The translations under genes were made by a program, and so were the position numbers. A DNA stretch of 64,000 bases from Hyperoplus lanceolatus (Eukaryota; Chordata; Actinopteri; Uranoscopiformes; Ammodytidae). Shown here piece after piece: positions 11,531-25,000 of the stretch. How positions within the stretch are numbered: position 1 is the first letter of the stretch; each line of letters begins with the position of its first letter. The DNA lies in the NCBI GenBank assembly GCA_026929865.2, contig CM049415.1:849001-913000 (forward strand). Reading direction: 5' to 3'. The notes below the pieces were generated by a model that had not been told where the DNA came from, ran no database searches, and saw only the letters and a program-made list of their open reading frames with translations.

Positions 11531-14135
11531 CACATCAGAATGTCCTGAAACTTCTTGGGGGACCTCATGGGGTTGTGAACTATGACCCTGGAGTGGAATG
11601 ACTCTGGAATAACAGGGCGTTATTTTTTAAATTGATTCCAAAATCATATCTAATTTTTCTCATATTTTCAATATCTAGTGGGCTTTTATTCTGAAACTAC
11701 ACATCAGAATGTCCTGAAACGTTTTGTGTGGCCTCATGGGGTCGTGAACTATGACCCTGGAGTGGAATGACTCTGGAATAACAGGGAGTTTTTTTAAAAA
11801 TTTAATCCAAAATCATATCTAATTTCTCTCATATTTTCAATATCTAGTGGGCTTTTATTTTGAAACTACACATCAGAATGTCCTGAAACTTCTTGGGGGA
11901 CCTCATGGGGTTGTGAACTATGACCCTGGAGTGGAATGACTCTGGAATAACAGGTCGTTTTTTAAAAAATTGAATCCAAAATCATATCTAATTTCCCTCA
12001 TATTTTCAATATCTAGTGGGCTTTTATTCTGAAACTACACATCAGAATGTCCTGAAACTTTTTGTGTGGCCTCATGGGGTCGTGAACTATGACCCTGGAG
12101 TGGAATGACTCTGGAATAACAGGGCGTTTTTTTAAAAATTTAATCCAAAATCATATGTAATTTCTCTCATATTTTCAATATCTAGTGCGCTTTAATTTTG
12201 AAACTACACATCAGAATGTCCTGAAACTTTTTGTGTGGCCTCAAGGGGTCGTGGACTATGACCCTGGAGTGGAATGACTCTGGAATAAAAGGGCGTTTTT
12301 TTAAAAATTGAATCCAAAATCATATCTAATTTCTCTCATATTTTCAATATCTAGTGGGCTTTTATTTTGAAACTACACATCAGAATGTCCTGAAACTTCT
12401 TGGGGGACCTCATGGGGTTTTGAACTATGACCCTGGAGTGGAATGACTCTGGGATAACAGGGCGTTTTTTTTTTAATTGAATCCAAAATCATATCTAATT
12501 TCTCTCATATTTTCAATATCTAGTGGGCTTTTATTTTGAAACTAAACATCAGAATGTCCTGAAACTTCTTGGGGGACCTCATGGGGTTGTGAACTATGAC
12601 CCTGGAGTGGAATGACTCTGGAATAACAGGGCGTTTATTTTTTAAATTGAATCCAAAATCATATGTAATTTTTCTCATATTTTCAATATCTAGTGGGCTT
12701 TTATTCTGAAACTACACATCAGAATGTCCTGAAACTTTTTGTGTGGCCTCATGGGGTTGTGAACTATGACCCTGGAGTGGAATGACTCTGGAATAACAGG
12801 GCGTTTTTTTTTTAAATTGAATCCAAAATCATATCTAATTTCTCTCATATTTTCAATATCTAGTGGGCTTTTATTCTATAACTACACATCAGAATGTCCT
12901 GAAACAGTTTTTTGTGGCCTCATGGGGTCGTGAACTATGACCCTGGAGTGGATTGACTCTGGAATAACAGGGTGTTTTTTTAAAAAATTGAATCCAAAAT
13001 CATATCTAATTTCTCTCATATTTTCAACTATCTAGTGGGCTTTTATTCTGAAACTACACATCAGAATGTCCTGAAACTGTTTGTGTGGCCTCATGGGGTC
13101 GTGAACTATGACCCTGGAGTGGAATGACTCTGGAATAACAGGGTGTTTTTTTAAAAATTGAATCCAAAATCATATCTAATTTCTCTCATATTTTCAATAT
13201 CTAGTGGGCTTTTATTTTGAAACTACACATCAGAATGTCCTGAAACTTTTTGTGTGGCCTCATGGGGTCGTGGACTATGACCCTGGAGTGGAATGACTCT
13301 GGAATAACAGGGCGTTTTTTTAAAATTGAATCCAAAATCATATCTAATTTCTCTCATATTTTCAATATCTAGTGGGCTTTTATTCTGAAACTACACATCA
13401 GAATGTCCTGAAACTTTTTGTGGGGCCTCATGGGGTTGTGAACTATGACCCTGGAGTGGAATGACTCTGGAATAACAGGGCGTTTTTTTTAAAATTGAAT
13501 CCAAAATCATATCTAATTTCTCTCATATTTTCAATATCTAGTGGGCTTTTATTCTGAAACTACACATCAGAATGTCCTGAAACTTCTTGGGGGACCTCAT
13601 GGGGTCGTGAACTATGACCCTGGAGTGGAATGACTCTGGAATAACAGGGTGTTTTTTTTTAAATTGAATCCAAAATCATATCTAATTTCTCTCATATTTT
13701 CAATATCTAGTGGGCTTTTATTCTGAAACTACACATCAGAATGTCCTGAAACTTCTTGGGTGGCCTCATGGGGTTGTGAACTATGACCCTGGAGTGGAAT
13801 GACTCTGGAATAACAGGGCGTTTTTTTTTAAATTGAATCCAAAATCATATCTAATTTTTCTCATATTTTCAATATCTAGTGGGCTTTTATTCTGAAACTA
13901 CACATCAGAATGTCCTGAAACTTTTTGTGTGGCCTCATGGGGTCGTGAACTATGACCCTGGAGTGGAATGACTCTGGAATAACAGGGCGTTTTTTTAAAA
14001 ATTGAATCCAAAATCATATCTAATTTCTCTCATATTTTCAATATCTAGTGGGCTTTTATTTTGAAACTACACATTAGAATGTCCTGAAACTTCTTGGGGG
14101 ACCTATTTATTTATTTTATTTATTTATTATTTATT

Positions 14136-14456
14136 AATCTTTCAGGACATCATCATCATCATCATCATCATTTAATCATCAACCGCTGTATCGGAAATCG
14201 GGTCGAGAGGAATCAGCTATGAGCAGGGAACCCCAAACTTCTTTTCCCGGAAACATCAACCAGCTCTGACTGGGGGATCCCAGAGTCATTCCCAGGCCAG
14301 TGTGGAGATATGGTCTCCACCTAGTCCTGGGTCTCCCATGAGGCCTCCTTCCAGCTGGACTGCTCAGTGGAACCCTCCCTAGAGAGGCGCCCTTATAGGC
14401 ATCCTTACAAGATGCCCGAACCACCTCCTGGATCTCCTTTCAACTCAAAGGTGTGG
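14136..14456 (-). mobile_element. Rex3/RTE-like LINE 3' fragment
   Basis: On the minus strand this stretch translates in two frames into the familiar fish LINE tail: GWFGHLVRMP in one frame, then HGRPRTRWRPYL and KEVWGSLL in another, with a stop after SSRPDFRYSG. It ends in a run of ATG/GAT triplets (14148-14171), the kind of short tandem tail known for Rex3. Only the last 320 bases or so of the element are present, a strong 5' truncation typical of target-primed reverse transcription. It sits within the A-rich tail of LINE A, so it is nested there. The exact family (Rex3 or another RTE relative) is not certain. Confidence 0.7.
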
Positions 14457-14670
14457 CTTTTATTTACCCTTTATTTATTTATTTATTATTCTCTCGGACA
14501 ATTCCACACAATACACAATTTTCTCTTGAAAATATTCATACATCATACTTTGTGTTGTCCGAAGGGAGACGGAAGAAGCCAAAGGCTTATCAGGTACCGC
14601 CCCCATTTTCATCAAATTCGAATTCAGATACACAGTTACTGTTACAGAAAATAAAAATAAAACAAAAAAC

Positions 14671-14787
14671 ATTTTTTTTTATATATAGCTATATATATAT
14701 ATATACATACATACATATATACACATATATATATATACACATATATACACATACATACACATACATTTTTTTTTTTTTTTTTTTTTT
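14671..14787. repeat. AT/ACAT microsatellite and T22 tract in LINE A 3' UTR
   Basis: Runs of AT, CATA and ACATAT units are followed by a pure T run at 14766-14787. They lie between the end of ORF2 and the tail of LINE A. On the element's own strand the T run is an A run, so this could be an internal A-rich stretch or an old nested tail. Confidence 0.85.
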
Positions 14788-15035
14788 AAGAATCTGCAGT
14801 CCAATACACAATCAATTTTAATGTAATTGCTTCAGCTTTTAAGATCAGTTCAGCACAGTTCAGTTTCTCTGTGACAATGCCAAGTGTATAAAGTGTGAAG
14901 TGGCCTTGTATTTGGCCTGTTCCAATTCTTAACTGGTAGTCAAAACACTTCTGCAAAAGTATTCAAAAACAAGTCTGACAGCTGGCCTGTATTATTCTTT
15001 ACAATATTGATATGTAAGTGACATTGACATTGTGC

Positions 15036-18000
15036 TCAGGTTATTAGTCTGTAATTTTCAATAATTTTTGAAACATAATTTGCTTTGAAATTGCGCAAAC
15101 TGCAACTCCCTGTGACAACTTCATCAAGTCCATTCCACAGCTTAATACCCTTTATAGAAATCGAAAAGGATTTAAGTGTGGTCCGTATATTTTTCTCAGT
15201 GAATTTATCTTTTCTTCTTAAATCATGCAAAACTTCTCTGTCTTCAAACATTACTTGTAAACTGTTTGGAAGGCTTTTTTTGAAGCCTTGTAAATAATTT
15301 GTACTGTGTGGTAATTTACCACATCACGTAATTTGAGAATTCTACCTTCAATAAAAAAGTTATTAGTGTGTGCCCTGTAATTGGCTTGGTAAATAATTCG
15401 TATTGCTTTCTTTTGAAGAATCTCCAACGGGTGCAATGTACCTTTGTAAGTGTTTCCCCATATTTCAGCACAGTAATGCAGATGTGGGGAAACTAAACTC
15501 CAGTATAATACAAGTAAGGCCTTTTGATTGAAACAATGTTGTGCTTTCCAAAGTATAGAAATACTCCTGGCTATTTTGCCCCTGAGATGGCTAACTTGTG
15601 GTTTCCAGCTTAATTTATCGTCAATTATTACCCCTAGGACTTTGTGTTGCTTGACCCTTTGAATTTCAATCCCATTTACCTTGATTTTTACAGCGACATC
15701 TGATGCTCTCCTGCCAAACATCATGAATTTAGTTTTTTCTAAATTTAGTGATAACTTATTTCGGTTTAACCACTCATGTAACTTAGTCAATTCAATGTTT
15801 ACGATCTCAACCATATTATTCAGATCTTTCCCCCGAATAGAAGATGTTTGTGTCGTCAGCAAATAAAATTAACCTTAAGACTTTTGACACTTTACATATG
15901 TCATTTATATAAAGCAGGAATAATTTCGGCCCCAAGATTGACCCCTGAGGGACCCCACAAACAATATCTAAGCATGTCGATGTGAACTCCCCTAATTTCA
16001 CAAATTGTTTCCTGTCATGTAAATAACTTCTGACCCAGTCATGTGCCAAACCTCGAATGCCATAATTCTCCAGTTTATTAAGAAGGATGTCATGATTAAT
16101 AGTGTCGAATGCTTTTTTGAGGTCTAAGAAAATTCCTATAGAGTACAATTTGTGATCAATAGCATTACTAATAATTTCTACCGATTCAGCCAAGGCCAGT
16201 GCGGTGGAATGATTCTTTCTAAAGCCGAATTGACTGTCATACAGAAGTTGATGTTTAGTAATGAATTCATCAAGTCTATTGCTGAATAACTTTTCCAGAA
16301 TTTTAGAAAATTGTGTTAAAAGTGAGACTGGTCTATAATTAGTAAATGAATGTTCATCACCATTCTTATGTAATGGTATAACCTTTGCTACTTTCATGTT
16401 AGAAGGAAAAATGCCTGTTTGAAAAGATAGGTTAAAAAGGTGTGTTAACGGTTTAATAATAGTATCTTGCACTGATTTGATTACTTTCATGTGAAACCCT
16501 AGCGCGTCTCTAGAGGTCTTTGTTTTCATTCCAAGCAATATCTCCCTTATCTCGTTGGCCTCGACTGGCTTCAAAAACAAGGAGTGTTGAAGAGACGCTT
16601 CGTTTTCACTAGACTCCCCTACACTCTTCCCACAGATCCCTTTTGCTAAATTAGGTCCAATATTAACAAAAAATTCATTTAGTTTATTTACCGCAGTGTT
16701 CATGCATTCAAACTTAACGTTATTTTCATGGAAATACTGAGGATAATTATGTATTCTGCTGTCATTTCTTAACACTGTATTTACTATGTCCCACAATTTT
16801 TGGGTTGATTTGCATTTGTTTCTAACAACTTACCATAATATTTCTTTTTACAGTCTCTGAGAATGTTATTTAGCTTGTTACGATAGATTTTATATTTTAA
16901 CTCCGCCTTTGGTGTCCTTGCTTTTATGAATCTTTTGTACAATGTATTTTTCTTTTTGCAAGCATTTATCAAGGATTTAGTTAGCCACTGTTTATCATGT
17001 CTTTGCTTTAAGGCCCTTTTTTTAAGTGGACAATTTTTATCATACAGCCTTTGAAATATCTGCAGGAATAAATCGAAACTTGCATTAACATCCTTCCCCT
17101 TGTATACAGAGTCCCAACTTTGCGTCAATAAGTCATTTTTCAGTGCTTCTATCCTCTCATCAGTTTCCAACCTTACAAATATCTCTTTGTTTGTTCTCTG
17201 CTGCAACTTTTGTTTCCAATCGTATATAGCAAAAACAGGTAAATGGTCGCTTATGTCATTAATCAGGAGTCCACTTTCTATTTCATCCCCCATAACATTC
17301 GTAAATATGTTGTCTATTAATGTGGCACTCTTTACTGTAATCCTGCTTGGCCTTGTAATTAAGGGCTGAATACCCATAACATGCAAAGTATTTACAAATT
17401 CTTCAGTCAGTGAATTAGTAGTATTTAGTAAATCAATGTTTGTATCCCCACAGATAAATATCTTCTTTTGATTTGACTTAGAAAATAGTTCTCCCACGTA
17501 TTCTATAAAGTCTTCCATTTTTGAATCGGGTGTTCTGTACACACAGCTGATAATTAAACACTTGTCCTTCATTAGAATTTCAATAGTCACACATTCCAAT
17601 AGGTTATCAATTGCAGTGCACATGCTATTTACGATTTCAAACCTTATATTTTCATCCACAAAAAGGGCCACTCCTCCCCCTCTCTTGTTCATTCTGTTGA
17701 CACAAACCAGTTTATACCCCTTTAATTGGAAGTCCATGCCTTTGCCTTCATTAATCCATGTTTCTGATACGGCAATGATGTTAAACGGGTTGCTGAATTT
17801 CTGTAGATATTCCTTAATCTGTGAAAAATTTGTGTAGAGACTTCTGCTATTAAAATGAATGATGGACAATTTTCCATTTGAATGAAAGTGTCTTATGAAT
17901 TGATCCTCAGTATGGTAATGACAGTCTTTTTTCCCGATATTGTAGAAATGATTGTCTGGGTCAATTATTTCATTTGGGTCCGAAAATGTGGGATCCACAT

Positions 18001-18061
18001 AATGATTAGCTAATAACTCCAGCCTTTCATGATCATTCATCCAATCAGTTGTGTTACTCAT
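15036..18061 (-). pseudogene. LINE A ORF2 (endonuclease-reverse transcriptase), frameshifted
   Basis: The AP-type endonuclease part (18061-16784) shows IIHFNSRSL, SETWINEG, GDTNIDLL and SDHLPVF, the usual metal-binding and catalytic motifs. The reverse transcriptase part (16796-15816) shows FRKNHSTALA, DLKKAFDTINHD, GVPQGSILGPKLF and the catalytic FADD box. The thumb and C-terminal region run in 15862-15251 and 15251-15036 (KTKFMMFG, VLGVIIDDKLSW, GIKLWNGL). Three single-base frame changes separate these parts, and each sits in a homopolymer: an A run near 16792, a G run near 15840 and an A run near 15278. I saw no other stops. Either the copy died recently or these are sequencing indels. It lacks an RNase H domain, as expected for the L2/CR1 group. 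Confidence 0.88.
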
Positions 18062-18917
18062 CCTCTCTGCTTGAGTCGTTCAGGTCCTCTTCCCTCCGGA
18101 ATTGAACCAGATCTTCCTCGGTTCTGATTTGCACAATTTTAGCTTCTTCAGGTGTAGCTCCATTCATTTTGATGAAGATTCTTCCATCTCTCGTCCAGGT
18201 TTGTTGGACCTGTCCACCTTTTTTTAATCCTCTTGCTTGGTAGGCCAGATAAGCGTTTCTCTTGGTTAGATTTTCACTCATTCCAATTAGTTCGCCTTTA
18301 AGCTTCCTGCCTTGTCTGAGCAAATTTATCTTATGCTTTCTACTCACGAATTTCAGAATGACAGCACGCTTTTTGGTTAATTTTCCCTTCGGGAGAAGAA
18401 AACAGGAATCCACGTTCTCCAGATCCAGACTAATGCCTTTGCTTTTCAGGAACATTTCAACCTGGTTTTCCACCGACACATACCCTGTATCGCCCTCTTC
18501 ATCTCCACTCACGGCAGTTGCATACGACCTTGGTTTAATAGTAATTCCAGTCAGTATTACATCTCTGTTTTTTGCTTGTTGATCCTGTTCATCAATTTTA
18601 TCTCCAAGCTCTTTCAAGAGCTGATCTTTCTTCACATTGACGGCATGAAGTTCCTTCAATTCGATCATCAGTGGCTTCAGACCAGCAGCAATTTTCTCTT
18701 TGATTTTTACATCAAAACGCCCCATCCATTCTTCCATAATTCCAGCCAGCTCAGCCTTCCGCTGTGCTCGCTCCGTCTCCCTCTCACTTTTTATTTCTCT
18801 CTTCAACTCTGCCAACTCTGCCAACATTCCTTTCTTCAAGTCTGCCAACTGTTTTTTCATTTCTTCGGCAAAGCCTTTGTCCTCTTCCTTATCAGTGTTT
18901 TTTCCTTTTTTGGACAT
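18054..18917 (-). CDS. LINE A ORF1 protein (coiled coil plus RRM-like domain)
   Basis: Intact 287-residue frame. Such proteins bind LINE RNA and act as nucleic-acid chaperones in the ribonucleoprotein particle. Residues about 10-115 are rich in K and E with leucines in heptad spacing (for example QLADLKKGMLAELAELKREI), which reads as a coiled coil for multimer formation. Residues about 118-215 (VILTGITIKP, VDSCFLLPKG, RAVILKFVSRKHKINLLRQ) have the look of an RRM-like fold. The tail is acidic (REEDLNDSSREDE). The stop overlaps the ORF2 start in ATGAGTAA, so ORF2 may be made by termination-reinitiation, as suggested for other LINEs. The start was chosen as the first ATG of the frame, 92 bases from the element's 5' end. 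Confidence 0.85.
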   Translation of the reverse strand: MSKKGKNTDKEEDKGFAEEMKKQLADLKKGMLAELAELKREIKSERETERAQRKAELAGIMEEWMGRFDVKIKEKIAAGLKPLMIELKELHAVNVKKDQLLKELGDKIDEQDQQAKNRDVILTGITIKPRSYATAVSGDEEGDTGYVSVENQVEMFLKSKGISLDLENVDSCFLLPKGKLTKKRAVILKFVSRKHKINLLRQGRKLKGELIGMSENLTKRNAYLAYQARGLKKGGQVQQTWTRDGRIFIKMNGATPEEAKIVQIRTEEDLVQFRREEDLNDSSREDE

Positions 18918-19009
18918 CTCCAGAGATTTTTAGAGATTTTCAGAATCTGAATTCTCCGCTGCTCTCAGTAATAGCTGTTCACCCTCGACAAGCCGGAAGT
19001 GAAGATTCG

Positions 19010-22000
19010 TGGGGTTGTTAACTATGACCCTGGAGTGGAATGACTCTGGAATAACAGGGCGTTTTTTTTTTAATTGAATCCAAAATCATATCTAATTTCT
19101 TTCATATTTTCAATATCTAGTGGGCTTTTATTTTGAAACTACACATCAGAATGTCCTGAAACTTTTTGTGGGGCCTCATGGGGTTGTGAACTATGACCCT
19201 GGAGTGGAATGACTCTGGAATAACAGGGCGTTTTTTTTTAAAAATTGAATCCAAAATCATATCTAATTTCTCTGATATTTTCAATATCAATTGGGCTTTT
19301 ATTTTGAAACTACACATCAGAATGTCCTGAAACTTTTTGTGTGGACCTCATGGGGTCGTGAACTATGACCCTGGAGTGGAATGACTCTGGAATAACAGGG
19401 CGTTTTTTTAAAAATTGAATCCAAAATCATATCTAATTTCTCTCATATTTTCAATATCTAGTGGGCCTTTTATTTTGAAACTACACATCAGAATGTCCTG
19501 AAACTTCTTGGGTGACCTCATGGGGTTGTGAACTATGACCCTGGAGTGGAATGACTCTGGAATAACAGGGCGTTTTTTTTAAAATTGAATCCAAAATCAT
19601 ATCTAATTTCTCTCATATTTTCAATATCTAGTGGGCTTTTATTTTGAAACTACACATCAGAATGTCCTGAAACTTTTTGTGTGGCCTCATGGGGTCGTGA
19701 ACTATGACCCTGGAGTGGAATGACTCTGGAATAACAGGGCGTTTTTTTAAAAATTGAATCCAAAATCATATCTAATTTCTCTCATATTTTCAATATCTAG
19801 TGGGCTTTTATTTTGAAACTACACATCAGAATGTCCTGAAACTTCTTGTGTGACCTCATGGGGTTGTGAACTATGACCCTGGAGTGGAATGACTCTGGAA
19901 TAACAGGGCGTTTTTTTTTAAAAATTGAATCCAAAATCATATCTAATTTCTCTCATATTTTCAATATCTAGTGGGCTTTTATTCTGAAACTACACATCAG
20001 AATGTCCTGAAACTGTTTTTGTGGCCTCATGGGGTCGTGAACTATGACCCTGGAGTGGAATGACTCTGGAATAACAGGGAGTTTTTTTTTAAAATTGAAT
20101 CCAAAATCATATCTAATTTCTCTGATATTTTCAATATCTAGTGGGCTTTTATTTTGAAACTACACATCAGAATGTCCTGAAATTCTTGGGGGACCTCATG
20201 GGGTTGTGAACTATGACCCTGGAGTGGAATGACTCTGGAATAACAGGGCGTTTTTTTTATCCAAAATCATACTTGATTTGAAAATAGCCAAAGATCATGA
20301 TTTTGGATTCAATTAAAAAAACGCCATGTTATTCAAGATTCACACTCCAGGGTCAAAGTTCACAACCCCATGAGGTCACCCAATTTGAGGTCACCCTGAA
20401 AGTACACATCAGAATGTCCTGAATCTTCTTGTGTGACCTCATGGGGTTGTGAACTATGACCCTGGAGTGGAATGACTCTGGAATAACAGGGTGTTTTTTT
20501 AAAAATTGAATCCAAAATCATATCTAATTTCTCTCATATTTTCAATATCTAGTGGGCTTTTATTTTGAAACTACACATCAGAATGTCCTGAAACTTCTTG
20601 GGTGACCTCATGGGGTCGTGAACTATGACCCTGGAGTGGAATGACTCTGGAATAACAGGGCGTTTTTTTTTTAAATTGAATCCAAAATCATATCTAATTT
20701 CTCTCATATTTTCAATATCTAGTGGGCTTTTATTTTGAAACTACACATCAGAATGTCCTGAAACTTTTTGGGTGGCCTCATGGGGTCGTGAACTATGACC
20801 CTGGAGTGGAATGACTCTGGAATAACAGGGCGTTTTTTTTAAAAATTGAATCCAAAATCATATCTAATTTCTCTCATATTTTCAATATCTAGTGGGCTTT
20901 TATTTTGAAACTACACATCAGAATGTCCTGAAACTTCTTGGGTGACCTCATGGGGTCGTGAACTATGACCCTGGAGTGGAATGACTCTGGAATAACAGGG
21001 CGTTTTTTTTTAAAATTGAATCCAAAATCATATCTAATTTCGCTCATATTTTCAATATCTAGTGGGCTTTTATTCTGAAACTACACATCAGAATGTCCTG
21101 AAACTTCTTGTGTGACCTCATGGGGTTGTGAACTATGACCCTGGAGTGGAATGACTCTGGAATAACAGGGGTTTTTTTTTAAATTGAATCCAAAATCATA
21201 TCTAATTTCTCTCATATTTTCAATATCTAGTGGGCTTTTATTTTGAAACTACACATCAGAATGTCCTGAAACTTCTTGTGGGGCCTCATGGGGTTGTGAA
21301 CTATGACCCTGGAGTGGAATGACTCTGGAATAACAGGGCGTTTTTTTTTTAAATTGAATCCAAAATCATATCTAATTTCTCTCATATTTTCAATATCTAG
21401 TGGGCTTTTATTCTGAAACTACACATCAGAATGTCCTGAAACTTCTTGGGTGACCTCATGGGGTTGTGAACTATGACCCTGGAGTGGAATGACTCTGGAA
21501 TAACAGGGCGTTTTTTTAAAAATTGAATCCAAAATCATATCTAATTTCTCTCATATTTTCAATATCTAGTGGGCTTTTATTTTGAAACTACACATCAGAA
21601 TGTCCTGAAACTTTTTTGTGGCCTCATGGGGTCGTGAACTATGACCCTGGAGTGGAATGACTCTGGAATAACAGGGCGTTTTTTTAAAAATTGAATCCAA
21701 AATCATATCTAATTTCTCTCATATTTTCAATATCTAGTGGGCTTTTATTTTGAAACTACACATCAGAATGTCCTGAAACTTTTTGTGTGGCCTCATGGGG
21801 TTGTGAACTATGACCCTGGAGTGGAATGACTCTGGAATAACAGGGCGTTTTTTTAAAAAATTGAATCCAAAATCATATCTAATTTTGAAAATAAGAGACA
21901 AATTAGATATGATTCGGATTCAATAAAAAAAACGCCCTGTTATTCCAGAAAATTCCACTCCAGGGTCATAGTTCTGACCCCATGATTGTCAACATCCACA

Positions 22001-25000
22001 AATTTTCAGGACATTCTGATGTGTAGTTTCAGAATAAGCCCACTTGATATTGATGGAGTGGAATGACTGGAATAACATGTTTTTGGATTCAATCCAAAAT
22101 CATCTCTATTTTCCAGAGTCATTCAACTCCAGGGTCAAAGTTCCAACCCCATGAGGTCACCCCATGAGGTCACCCTGAAAGTACACATCAGAATGTCCTG
22201 AAACTTCTTGGGGGACCTCATGGGGTTGTGAACTATGACCCTGGAGTGGAATGACTCTGGAATAACAGGGCGTTTTTTTTAAATTGAATCCAAAATCATA
22301 TCTAATTTCTCTCATATTTTCAATATCTAGTGGGCTTTTATTTTGAAACTACACATCAGAATGTCCTGAAACTTTTTGTGTGGCCTCATGGGGTTGTGAA
22401 CTATGACCCTGGAGTGGAATGACTCTGGAATAACAGGGCGTTTTTTTAAAAATTGAATCCAAAATCATATCTAATTTCTCTCATATTTTCAATATCTAGT
22501 GGGCTTTTATTTTGAAACTACACATCAGAATGTCCTGAAACTTCTTGGGTGACCTCATGGGGTTGTGAACTATGACCCTGGAGTGGAATGACTCTGGAAT
22601 AACAGGGCGTTTTTTTTTAAATTGAATCCAAAATCATATCTAATTTCTCTCATATTTTAAATATCTAGTGGGCTTTTATTCTGAAACTACACATCAGAAT
22701 GTCCTGAAACTTTTTGTGTGGCCTCGAGGGGTCGTGGACTATGACGCTGGAGTGGAATGACTCTGGAATAACAGGGTGGTTTTTTTAAAAATTGAATCCA
22801 AAATCATATCTAATGTCTCTCATATTTTCAATATCTAGTGGGCTTTTATTTTGAAACTACACATCAGAATGTCCTGAAACTTCTTGGGGGACCTCATGGG
22901 GTTGTGAACTATGACCCTGGAGTGGAATGACTCTGGAATAACAGGGTGTTTTTTTAAAAATTGAATCCAAAATCATATCTAATTTTTCTCATATTTTCAA
23001 TATCTAGTGGGCTTTTATTCTGAAACTACACATCAGAATGTCCTGAAACTGTTTTTGGGGGCCTCATGGGGTCGTGAACTATGACCCTGGAGTGGAATGA
23101 CTCTGGAATAACAGGGCGTTTTTTTAACAATTGAATCCAAAATCATATGTAACTTCTCTCATATTTTCAACATCTAGTGCGCTTTAATTTTGAAACTACA
23201 CATCAGAATGTCCTGAAACTTTTGTGTGGGGCCTCATGGGGTCGTGAACTATGACCCTGGAGTGGAATGACTCTGGAATAACAGGGAGTTTTTTTAAAAA
23301 TTGATTCCAAAATCATATCTAATTTATCTCATATTTTCAATATCTAGTGGGCTTTTATTTTGAAACTACACATCAGAATATCCTGAAACTTTTTGTGTGG
23401 CTTCATGGGGTCGTGAACTATGACCCTGGAGTGGAATGACTCTGGAATAACAGGGCGTTTTTTAAAAAATTGAATCCAAAATCATATGTAATTTCTCTCA
23501 TATTTTCAACATCTAGTGCGCTTTAATTTTGAAACTACACATCAGAATGTCCTGAAACTTTTTGTGTGGCCTCATGGGGTCGTGAACTATGACCCTGGAG
23601 TGAAACTACTCTGGAATAACAGGGAGTTTTTTTTTAAATTGAATCCAAAATCATATCTAATTTCTCTCATATTTTCAATATCTAGTGGGCTTTAATTTTG
23701 AAACTACACATCAGAATGTCCTGAATCTTTTTGTGTGGCCTTGAGGGGTCGTGGACTATGACGCTGGAGTGGAATGACTCTGGAATAACAGGGCGTTTTT
23801 TTAAAAATTGAATCCAAAATCATATGTAATTTCTCTCATATTTTCAATATCTGGTGGGCTTTTATTTTGAAACTACACATCAGAATGTCCTGAAACTTCT
23901 TGGGTGACCTCATGGGGTTGTGAACTATGACCCTGGAGTGGAATGACTCTGGAATAACAGGGTGTTTTTTTTAAATTGAATCCAAAATCATATCTAATTT
24001 TCAAAATATGAGACAAATTAGTGGGATTTTTATTTTGAAACTACACATCAAAATATCCTGAAACTTTTTGTGTGGCTTCAGGGGTCGTGAACTATGACCC
24101 CATGGAGGCAACACACTGGAAGTTTCAGGACATTTTTAAAAGAGATTCAGAATCCAAAATCATACCACTTGATATTGAAAATATGAGAGAAATTAGATAT
24201 GATTTTGGATTCAATTTAAAAAAAACGCCCTGTTATTCCAGAAGAGTCATTCAACTCGAGGGTCAAAGTTCACAACCCCATGAGGTCACCCCATGAGGTC
24301 ACCCTGAACGTACACATCAGAATGTCCTGAATCTTCTTGTGTGACCTCATGGGGTTGTGAATTATGACCCTGCAGTGGAATGACTCTGGAATAACAGGGT
24401 GTTTTTTTAAAAATTGAATCCAAAATCATATCTAATTTCTCTCATATTTTCAATATCTAGTGGGCTTTTATTCTGAAACTACACATCAGAATGTCCTGAA
24501 ACTTCTTGGGGGACCTCATGGGGTCGTGAACTATGACCCTGGAGTGGATTGACTCTGGAATAACAGGGGTTTTTTTTAAAAATTGAATCCAAAATCATAT
24601 CTAATTTCTCTCATATTTTCAATATCTAGTGGGCTTTTATTTTGAAACTACACATCAGAATGTCCTGAAACTTCTTGGGTGACCTCATGGGGTTGTTAAC
24701 TATGACCCTGGAGTGGAATGACTCTGGAATAACAGGGCGTTTTTTTTTAAATTGAATCCAAAATCACATCTAATTTATCTCATATTTTAAATATATAGTG
24801 GGCTTTTATTTTGAAACTACACATCAGAATATCCTGAAACTTTTTGTGTGGCTTCATGGGGTCGTGAACTATGACCCTGGAGTGGAATGACTCTGGAATA
24901 ACAGGGCGTTTTTTAAAAAAATTGAATCCAAAATCATATCTAATTTTGAAAATAAGAGACAAATTAGATATCATTTCGGATTCAATAAAAAAAAACGCCC

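Larger units (their letters stand above)
1..14104. repeat. Satellite array, segment 1 (~170-bp monomer)
   Basis: Head-to-tail copies of an AT-rich monomer of about 168-172 bp. The landmark GAACTATGACCCTGG recurs at 291 and 461, and near 1052 and 1221. In order, each monomer holds a TTGAATCCAAAATC block, TCTCATATTTTCAATATC, AGTGGGCTTTTATT, ACTACACATCAGAATGTCC, a variable CTTCTTGGGGGACC or CTTTTTGTGTGGCC, TGACTCTGGAATAACAGGG, then a T/A homopolymer of varying length. Inverted blocks lie at about 541-827, 6066-6356, 7164-7450, 9442-9569 (short) and 10551-10677 (short), with a scrambled one at 4339-4583. The array is cut by the window edge on the left and by a LINE on the right, where the monomer stops after GGGGGACCT. 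No coding function is seen. The unit is nucleosome-sized, as many centromeric satellites are, but that role is inference. Confidence 0.97.
14105..19009 (-). mobile_element. LINE A: jockey-superfamily (L2/Crack/CR1-like) non-LTR retrotransposon
   Basis: A nearly full-length LINE lies on the minus strand inside one satellite monomer. From its 5' end at about 19009 it has a short leader, ORF1 (18917-18054), ORF2 overlapping ORF1 by the 8 bases ATGAGTAA, a 3' UTR of about 0.55 kb with low-complexity AT tracts, and a tail of TAAA-type repeats seen at 14457-14492 and 14105-14135. A Rex3/RTE-like fragment separates the two tail pieces. No target duplication is evident; about two bases of the monomer are missing at the join. 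ORF2 has three frameshifts but otherwise long open frames, so the copy is young. The clade call rests on domain order and motif style; Crack, L2 and Daphne were not told apart. Confidence 0.88.

Noticed and set aside
1-14104. CRISPR-like direct repeats
   Set aside because: The repeats are contiguous with no unique spacers, the unit is about 170 bp, and the setting is a vertebrate genome.
14453-14821. 122-codon plus-strand frame rich in Y, I, T and F
   Set aside because: It is a translation of AT microsatellite and T-run sequence in the LINE A 3' UTR.
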